Positions 1-4,328 of a DNA stretch of 5,435 nt are shown here, in pieces; positions within the stretch are counted from its first letter, which is position 1, and every line of letters begins with the position of its first letter. The stretch is taken from positions 1-5,435 of the forward strand of contig JAFGFV010000317.1 of NCBI GenBank assembly GCA_016930895.1, in the 5' to 3' direction. Position numbers and translations under genes: made by a program. The notes beneath the pieces are model-generated. The model ran no database searches. It was not told the DNA's origin and worked only from the letters and a program-made list of their open reading frames with translations. The stretch is from Spirochaetales bacterium. GTDB lineage: Bacteria; Spirochaetota; Spirochaetia; SZUA-6; DRHE01.

Positions 1-490
1 CGTGCTCCCGGAGCGCTGGCTCACCCTGTACGTGATGAACGCGGGAGGCATGGCCTACGAGTGGTTCAAGGAGCTGTTCTGCCGGGAAATGAGCGACGGG
101 CAGTTCTACGGCGAGTTCGTGCCTTCCGCCCTGGAGCGCTGGCTCGAGGAGCCCAGCGCCGTGCGGTACGTTCCCTACCTGATGGGCTCCCGCTACTCCC
201 TGGAGCCCCTGAAGGCCCAGTTCACGGGGTTGACCCGGCAGAGCACGCGCGAGGAGCTGTGCGCCGCCATGGTACGCGGCCTGTGCGAGTACCAACGGGA
301 GCACCTCAAAGAGGTCGCCCTGGAGCTTCCCCTGCGGGACCCGATCTACGTCACCGGCGGGGCGAACACCCCCGCCGTGATCCGGGCCAAGCGGCGCTGG
401 ATGCGCCCTTGCGGCTACGAGCACCGGGAACAGTCGTCGGTCAAGGGCGCCGCGCTCCTGGGCTACCGGCATCTCACCGGCGGGGCGTAA
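1..490 (+). CDS. FGGY-family carbohydrate kinase, C-terminal part (5' end outside window)
   Basis: The last 162 or so residues of a sugar kinase that enters from the left edge; full FGGY kinases are about 480-520 residues, so roughly a third is visible. These enzymes phosphorylate a sugar or polyol with ATP in the cytoplasm. The visible part fits the C-terminal, ATP-binding FGGY domain: NAGG at residues 13-16 followed by EWFKELF, a PYLMGSR segment at 58-64, FTGLT at 74-78, the adenine/phosphate-binding VTGGAN at 117-122, and the closing SSVKGAALLG at 145-154. The catalytic Asp and the sugar-binding N-terminal domain lie off-window, so the substrate (xylulose, ribulose, another ketose or a polyol) cannot be named. 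The GTG at position 2 is an internal Val codon, not a start. It ends 21 nt before the M24 gene on the same strand, so the two are probably co-transcribed. Confidence 0.88.
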   Translation, partial: VLPERWLTLYVMNAGGMAYEWFKELFCREMSDGQFYGEFVPSALERWLEEPSAVRYVPYLMGSRYSLEPLKAQFTGLTRQSTREELCAAMVRGLCEYQREHLKEVALELPLRDPIYVTGGANTPAVIRAKRRWMRPCGYEHREQSSVKGAALLGYRHLTGGA

Positions 491-498
491 CCTGGGGC

Positions 499-505
499 AA
501 GGAGG
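499..505 (+). promoter_or_regulatory. Ribosome binding site of the M24 gene
   Basis: AAGGAGG, a full Shine-Dalgarno match, lies in the 21-nt gap after the kinase stop. It is 6 nt before the ATG at 512 and 9 nt before the second, adjacent in-frame ATG at 515. Both spacings are workable, so the true start could be either Met; the difference is one residue. Confidence 0.75.
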
Positions 506-511
506 CAGATC

Positions 512-1720
512 ATGATGCTGAGTGAAGAGGGCTGCCGAAGTCGACGGGGGCGTCTGTGGGAAGCGCTGCCCCCGAACGTGAAGTGGGTGCTGATCGCCGA
601 CCCGCGGCACGTGAACTACCTGTCGGACTTCTGGGTGAACCCCGTGAGCCTTTCCGCCGGCGAGCGGGGGCTGCTGTACCTCGAGCGCGGCGGGGAGGCG
701 GTCCTGTGCTGCGACAACTTCGCCCTGAACGCCGCCGTGGGTCCGCCCTTCGTGGATCGCACGATCGTCGAGCCCTGGTACGACCAGCGCCACGGGGTGC
801 CCAACCGGGACCACGTGCTGTTCAAGGCCCTGGAGCGGATCGGGAACCGCCTGCGCCGCGCTGGCGGCCTGCTCGAAACCGAGTGGCTGCCCGTCGGTGC
901 CCTGGAGGCGATCGGGCTGGCTGCGCCCGCCAGCGCGGCCGCGGAGACTGCGCCCGCCGGGGCGGGTGGAGGGGACGCTCTCCCCGGGGCGGGCGGGGGC
1001 GACCAGCCCACCCTGGGCACCCTGCTGCGGGACCTGCGCCGGCAGAAGGACCCGGACGAGCTGGCGCTCCTGCGGCACTCGATCCGGGCCGGGGAGGCGG
1101 GCCAGCGGCGGGCGCGGGAGCTCGTGCGCCCCGGGATCAGCGAGTTCGAGCTCTTCCGGGAGATCCAGTCCGCGGCCCTGGCCGAGCTGGGATACCCGGC
1201 CCTGCTGTACGGCGACTTCCGGGCCACCTCCCCCGCCCTCCCGAACGCCGGCGGTCCGCCGACGGAGCACGTGCTGCGCGAAGGGGAGATCTTTATCAGC
1301 GATTTCTCGGTGGTCGTGGGCGGGTATCGGGGGGACTTCACCGCCAGCATCCTCGTGGGCGCCCCATCGGCGGGACAGCGGGAGCTCCTGGAGCTCTGCC
1401 GGGCGGCCATGGCCGGAGGGCAGGCAGCGCTCAAGCCTGGGACCACCGGCCGGGAGGTCTACCAGGCCGTGGCCGCCCCCTTCGCCGCGGCCGGCCGCCC
1501 CGAGGCCTTCCCGCACCATGCGGGGCACGGCCTCGGGCTGGGGCATCCCGAGGCGCCTTCGTTCGTGCCGGAGAGCGACGAGGTCCTGCGCGCCCAGGAG
1601 GTGGTGACCCTGGAGCCCGGGGCCTACGTCGAAGGGATCGGGGGCCTGCGGCTCGAGCACAACTACCGGATCACCGAGGCCGGCTTCGAGCGCCTGACCC
1701 ACCACAGCCTGGAGCTGTGA
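512..1720 (+). CDS. M24-family (creatinase/Xaa-Pro peptidase-fold) metalloenzyme
   Basis: A 402-residue two-domain protein. Residues 1 to about 135 resemble the creatinase/prolidase N-terminal domain, with ADPRHVNYLSDF at 29-40. Residues from about 165 to the end are the 'pita-bread' catalytic domain. The five expected dimetal ligands are visible: D264 (FISDFS), D275 (GYRGDFT), H339 (AGHGLGLG), E368 (TLEPG) and E382 (RLEHNY). Two further histidines normal in M24B peptidases are not in place: the 'HE' after GHGxGL reads PE (P346, with H345 beside it), and the 'PH' turn before the first Asp reads PNAGG (244-248). The domains are joined by an Ala/Gly/Pro-rich linker at about 137-166 with a nine-residue tandem repeat. 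No signal peptide is seen, so it is cytoplasmic. Family members include Xaa-Pro aminopeptidases, prolidases, creatinases and ectoine hydrolases; the substrate here is unknown. Pairing with a sugar kinase hints at catabolism. Confidence 0.9.
   Translation: MMLSEEGCRSRRGRLWEALPPNVKWVLIADPRHVNYLSDFWVNPVSLSAGERGLLYLERGGEAVLCCDNFALNAAVGPPFVDRTIVEPWYDQRHGVPNRDHVLFKALERIGNRLRRAGGLLETEWLPVGALEAIGLAAPASAAAETAPAGAGGGDALPGAGGGDQPTLGTLLRDLRRQKDPDELALLRHSIRAGEAGQRRARELVRPGISEFELFREIQSAALAELGYPALLYGDFRATSPALPNAGGPPTEHVLREGEIFISDFSVVVGGYRGDFTASILVGAPSAGQRELLELCRAAMAGGQAALKPGTTGREVYQAVAAPFAAAGRPEAFPHHAGHGLGLGHPEAPSFVPESDEVLRAQEVVTLEPGAYVEGIGGLRLEHNYRITEAGFERLTHHSLEL
950..1003 (+). repeat. 27-nt imperfect tandem repeat in the M24 interdomain linker
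   Basis: Two adjacent 27-nt units (950-976 and 977-1003) encode APAGAGGGD and ALPGAGGGD. Seven of nine residues match and the last five are identical. Adjacent in-frame units suggest a slippage duplication within a flexible linker. The same stretch (959-999) carries repeated runs of three to five G, so it could also form a G-quadruplex. Confidence 0.7.
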
Positions 1721-1762
1721 GGGCGGTGCTGCCGCGCGCCTGCGGCCGGCCGGCTCTGAGCC
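1721..1762. other. Convergent intergenic junction
   Basis: Forty-two nt separate the M24 stop from the DUF362 stop. The stretch contains a GGCCGGCC palindrome (1744-1751), a near-palindrome GGCTCTGAGCC (1752-1762) and, straddling the DUF362 stop, the palindrome CTCATGAG (1762-1769). No hairpin followed by a T-run is visible in either direction, so termination here may be Rho-dependent or may involve read-through into the opposing gene. Confidence 0.4.
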
Positions 1763-3139
1763 TCATGAGAGCGCCAGGTACAGGTACTTGAGCAGCGTCT
1801 TGGGATCCGTGCCCCATCGGATCGGGCCCCTGACCGTGAGGTCGTTCCGATCCTGAAACCGCCGGGACTCGAGGTCGTAGCTCACGATGTTGACGCGACC
1901 TTCGTCGAGCACTCCGCCGCACAGGCCCGCGCATTCCCGGAGGTAGGCATGCAGGGGGCGGCGGCGCGCGTCGGGGTTGTGGACTCCAATCCCCGAGTTG
2001 GGGTACAAGACGTGCTTGGCGCAGTGATAGTCCAGGGCCACCGCATCGCCGCAGGCGGCGACCGCGCGCGTACGGGCAGCCGGCATCTCGGTTCTGGAAG
2101 CCAGCCCGACCCATTCGGCCGTGCAGATGTTCAAGTCCGCCCGTCGAATGGTCCTCATGAATGCACCCACGGCCCTTCCAATCATGCCGGGCGTCGGACC
2201 TGGCCCCCACTTGTCGAAGGGGAAGGAGTGAAAGTTGTAGTACTCCCCCACGAGCCGCCCGTTGGTGCGCGGATCCGGGCCGCCGCTCAGGTCGCTGATG
2301 CCCAGGTAGTTCTTGACCGACCCGGTCACGCCGCAGTAGATGCTGTGGTGATTGAGAGCCGACAGGTTGAGGAAGCGAAGCCCCTGGCCGGTGTAGGAAC
2401 CCTCGCACCAAACGCCGTTTCTGAAATCGACCACCGTGCCCTGGTCCGTCCTGAAGATCGGGTAGGTCATGATGGTGGCCCTGAAACGCTCGCCGCTTTG
2501 TCCGTTGTCGACCGCAAGCAAGGGGACGCCGTTGGTCCCATCGCAGTACACGTACCCGGGGCCGTCCTGCGGGCCATGGACTCGCCTGGCTCCGGCGGCC
2601 ACATCGATCCAGTGGACACAGCTGAAGCGGCGTCCGTACCGCGCCTTGAGGGCGCCACAGACTTCCCCCATGGTGGAGAGCTCACCCAGATCAGCATTCC
2701 GGTCGAACCGTTTTGCCCACCCTGAACTTTGCGCGGGCGCGGCGCCCCGGTGGTTGTTCTCGGCGATCACGACCTCCCCCGCGAAGCCGCCGGGGCGGGC
2801 CATGATTTCCTCGACCAGGGCGTGCAGAGCGCAGAGGTTGGGGGCACCCTGGTTCCACCACTGCACGTTGGGTTTGATGACGACCACATCGTCTGCGCCC
2901 ACGATGTTCTGGATGCCCCCCAGAAGCTCCAGGAGTTTGCGCAGGTTCTCCGCGGGAGTCCCGTTGAGGGCCCTGTACAGATCGACGGAAGACGGAGTCA
3001 CCGCCGGCGCTGTCGGGGTCCGATCGGTCGCAAAGAGCCTGCCTGGAGACAAGGCTCTCAACAGGCAGAGAGTTCCCAAGGCCGATGCCGCCTTGAGGAA
3101 ATCCCTTCGGGAACACGAAACCCTCGGTTCAGCCTTCAT
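1763..3139 (-). CDS. DUF362 domain protein with Tat signal peptide
   Basis: A 458-residue protein from the preferred ATG at 3139; an in-frame ATG at 3157 would add six residues. The N-terminus is a twin-arginine signal: SRRDFLK at residues 10-16, then a hydrophobic stretch (AASALGTLCLLRAL) and a possible cleavage after LFA near residue 37. The mature protein should therefore be exported already folded, often a sign of a bound cofactor. DUF362-type features follow: VVVIKPNVQ at about 85-93, GEVVIAENN at about 121-129, VTGSVKNYLGI at about 271-281, ADLNICTAEWVG at about 334-345 and GDAVALDYHCAKH at about 364-376. There is no CxxCxxCxxxC ferredoxin cluster, which some DUF362 proteins carry. The biochemical role of this family is not established. 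Base composition is lower in GC (about 60-65% in sampled stretches) than neighbouring genes. Its ribosome binding site is poor; translation may depend on the leader described separately. It lies downstream of the flavoprotein on the same strand after a 217-nt gap. Confidence 0.85.
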   Translation of the reverse strand: MKAEPRVSCSRRDFLKAASALGTLCLLRALSPGRLFATDRTPTAPAVTPSSVDLYRALNGTPAENLRKLLELLGGIQNIVGADDVVVIKPNVQWWNQGAPNLCALHALVEEIMARPGGFAGEVVIAENNHRGAAPAQSSGWAKRFDRNADLGELSTMGEVCGALKARYGRRFSCVHWIDVAAGARRVHGPQDGPGYVYCDGTNGVPLLAVDNGQSGERFRATIMTYPIFRTDQGTVVDFRNGVWCEGSYTGQGLRFLNLSALNHHSIYCGVTGSVKNYLGISDLSGGPDPRTNGRLVGEYYNFHSFPFDKWGPGPTPGMIGRAVGAFMRTIRRADLNICTAEWVGLASRTEMPAARTRAVAACGDAVALDYHCAKHVLYPNSGIGVHNPDARRRPLHAYLRECAGLCGGVLDEGRVNIVSYDLESRRFQDRNDLTVRGPIRWGTDPKTLLKYLYLALS

Positions 3140-3198
3140 GTCCTGCCACCGCCCCATCTCGGGGCGGTCGCCTCACCCGTGCCATGTCGGACCTCCAT
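3136..3198 (-). CDS. Candidate 20-residue leader ORF coupled to the DUF362 start
   Basis: A short reading frame begins at the ATG at 3198, with GGAG (3206-3209 on the plus strand as CTCC) 7 nt upstream. It encodes MEVRHGTGEATAPRWGGGRT. Its TGA overlaps the preferred DUF362 start in an ATGA arrangement, the classic geometry for translational coupling. The DUF362 ATG itself has only a badly spaced AGGA, so re-initiation from this leader is plausible. The peptide resembles nothing I recognise, and in GC-rich DNA such an ORF can easily arise by chance. Confidence 0.25.
   Translation of the reverse strand: MEVRHGTGEATAPRWGGGRT
3148..3168. repeat. Inverted repeat (8-bp stem, 5-nt loop) at the DUF362 translation start
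   Basis: ACCGCCCC and GGGGCGGT are perfect inverted arms around a 5-nt loop. On the minus-strand transcript the hairpin covers the alternative ATG at 3157 and ends 8 nt before the preferred ATG at 3139, so it could mask ribosome access. As DNA it could equally be an operator. Confidence 0.5.
3169..3184 (-). promoter_or_regulatory. Weak sigma-54-like -24/-12 element
   Basis: On the minus strand TGGCAC is followed, at the correct spacing, by a GC dinucleotide (TGGCACGGGTGAGGCG), so the invariant GG and GC positions of sigma-54 promoters are matched. The -12 block reads AGGCG instead of TTGCA, which is poor. The predicted transcript would start near 3158, about 19 nt before the DUF362 ATG. A chance match is quite possible at this GC content. 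Confidence 0.2.
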
Positions 3199-3209
3199 CC
3201 CCCTGCTCC

Positions 3210-3225
3210 GCCGGTTTGCACCGGC
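3210..3225. repeat. Inverted repeat (6-bp stem, TTGC loop) in the DUF362 leader
   Basis: GCCGGT and ACCGGC form a perfect stem around a 4-nt loop. It lies about 70 nt upstream of the DUF362 ATG and immediately before the ribosome binding site of the candidate leader ORF. It may be an RNA hairpin or half of a protein-binding region. Confidence 0.45.
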
Positions 3226-3235
3226 TCCCCACCGC

Positions 3236-3248
3236 GGTTCTTGGAACC
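3236..3248. repeat. Short palindrome GGTTC-TTG-GAACC upstream of DUF362
   Basis: Perfect 5-bp inverted arms around a 3-nt centre, about 100 nt upstream of the DUF362 start and 10 nt from the next inverted repeat. Its size and symmetry would suit a dimeric regulator's operator; an RNA hairpin is the alternative. Confidence 0.4.
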
Positions 3249-3324
3249 TGCCTGTGATCGAGCCTACACAACCATGCCCAAATCCAAAGATGCAGCAGAA
3301 GGCCTCGAGACGCCCCAAGAGGCC

Positions 3325-3346
3325 GGCTCGGGCAGCCCGCCGAACC
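3325..3346 (-). terminator. Possible hairpin terminator after the flavoprotein gene
   Basis: Ten nt past the flavoprotein stop, on the minus strand, GGTTCGG and CCGAGCC form a 7-bp stem (one G-U pair) with an 8-nt loop. A second inverted pair follows, GGCCTC/GAGGCC at 3301-3324 with a 12-nt loop. Neither has a clear T-run, so this is at best a weak intrinsic terminator or an RNA 3'-end stabiliser. If it works, the DUF362 gene needs its own promoter. Confidence 0.3.
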
Positions 3347-3356
3347 GCGCTCCCTT

Positions 3357-4328
3357 TCAGCTGCTCTGCCCGAAGAACCGCTCCTGCGCACTCAAGGCTG
3401 CCTTGGCGCCCTCCCCGATCGCCACCAGCACTTGCTCCCGGTGCACGTCGGTGACGTCGCCGGCAGCGTAGATCCCCGGAGCGCTGGTGCGGTTCCGGCT
3501 GTCCACCCGGATGTGTCCCTCCTCGTCCCGCTCCACCAGATCGGCCACCATCCCGCTGTTCGGCACGGCGTCGCTTTCCAGAAAGAAGCCGTCCGCCGCG
3601 ATCACCCGCTCTGAGCCTACGGGCCCCTGCACGCGGACCTCCCGGGCGTACTGGTCGCCCTGGAATCCCAGCACCCGGTGATCCTCGAGGACCGTGACGT
3701 TCTCGCGAGCCACCAGGCCCTCGCGCACCTCGCCGGCTGGACCCTCCGCCCCCTCCAGGCCGATCAAATAGACCTGCTTGGCCGAATGGGCCAGCTGCGC
3801 GGCCGCGCGGGCGGCCCGCGGGCCGCTGCCGATCACCACGGCCACCCGGTCCAGGAACAGGTGGGCGTAGCTGACCGCGGAGTAGCCGATCCCCTTCAAC
3901 AGGTACTCGGCCACCCCGGGGAGCCGGGGAGGCTCGAAGTGGCAGCCGCTGGCCACGACGACCGCCCGGGTCTCGAGGCGCTCGCCGCCTTCGCTCTCGA
4001 CGGCAAAGGTCGGGCGCTGCGCGGCCGCCCCGCCCCGGGCGGCCGCCTCCCGGCCGCCGGCGAGAGCCACCCTGCGCACCCGCTCCATCCGCCGGGCGAT
4101 GTCCAGGTACTGCAGCTCGTTCTTGAAGCGCTCCACCAGCTCCCGGCCCCGGATCACCGAGGCGTCGGCCATCCCCGAGGTGTCGCCTAGCCCTGGGAAC
4201 TCGGAGCGCATCTCGGTCTTGCCCCCGAGAGTGTCGGTGATCAGCAGCACGTCGAGCCTCTGCCGCACCGCGTACACGGCGGCGGTCAACCCCGCCGGGC
4301 CGCCCCCTACCACGATCAGGTCATGCAT
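3357..4328 (-). CDS. Thioredoxin-reductase-like FAD flavoprotein lacking CxxC
   Basis: A 323-residue protein with the low-molecular-weight thioredoxin reductase layout. The N-terminal FAD site is VVGGGPAG (6-13) with LGGK at 34-37. VVVASGCHFEPPRLPG at 123-138 is the usual return strand. The nucleotide-binding domain has VAVVIGSGPRAARAA (162-176), and FAD is closed by GIYAAGDVTD (285-294) and REQVLVAIGEGAKAAL (297-312). Where TrxR has the redox CxxC, this protein reads SAVS (150-153), so it cannot do dithiol chemistry there. The NADPH 2'-phosphate signature HRRxxxR is replaced by GLEGAEG (190-196), and the acidic E192 suggests NADH instead. An Ala/Gly/Arg-rich insertion lies at about 91-105. 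Likely relatives are cysteine-less, ferredoxin/flavodoxin-reductase-like or other TrxR-fold oxidoreductases; the electron acceptor is unknown. Its start overlaps the malic enzyme end by 13 nt. Confidence 0.88.
   Translation of the reverse strand: MHDLIVVGGGPAGLTAAVYAVRQRLDVLLITDTLGGKTEMRSEFPGLGDTSGMADASVIRGRELVERFKNELQYLDIARRMERVRRVALAGGREAAARGGAAAQRPTFAVESEGGERLETRAVVVASGCHFEPPRLPGVAEYLLKGIGYSAVSYAHLFLDRVAVVIGSGPRAARAAAQLAHSAKQVYLIGLEGAEGPAGEVREGLVARENVTVLEDHRVLGFQGDQYAREVRVQGPVGSERVIAADGFFLESDAVPNSGMVADLVERDEEGHIRVDSRNRTSAPGIYAAGDVTDVHREQVLVAIGEGAKAALSAQERFFGQSS

Noticed and set aside
2..490. The GTG at position 2 as a genuine start of a small kinase-like protein
   Set aside because: The frame is open to the window edge, and the visible protein begins in the middle of a conserved FGGY C-terminal domain.
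616..1446. Minus-strand ORF of about 276 codons opposite the M24 gene
   Set aside because: Its translation is Ser/Arg/Pro-rich with no domain signature, the usual antisense shadow in GC-rich DNA, while the opposite strand encodes a clear M24 protein.
1721..1762. Bidirectional intrinsic terminator between the convergent genes
   Set aside because: Only short palindromes are present and no T-run follows in either direction.
3136..3250. Known riboswitch (cobalamin, cyclic-di-GMP, molybdenum cofactor types) upstream of DUF362
   Set aside because: A GGTGCAAACC-like stretch caught the eye on the minus strand, but the other conserved blocks of those riboswitches are missing.
1949..3257. Plus-strand ORFs opposite the DUF362 gene
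   Set aside because: No recognisable motifs or convincing ribosome binding sites. The minus strand carries a coherent Tat signal and DUF362 pattern across the same stretch.
3678..4190. Plus-strand ORF of 170 codons opposite the flavoprotein gene
   Set aside because: Low-complexity translation (Ala/Gly/His/Pro-rich) and a fully supported gene on the other strand.
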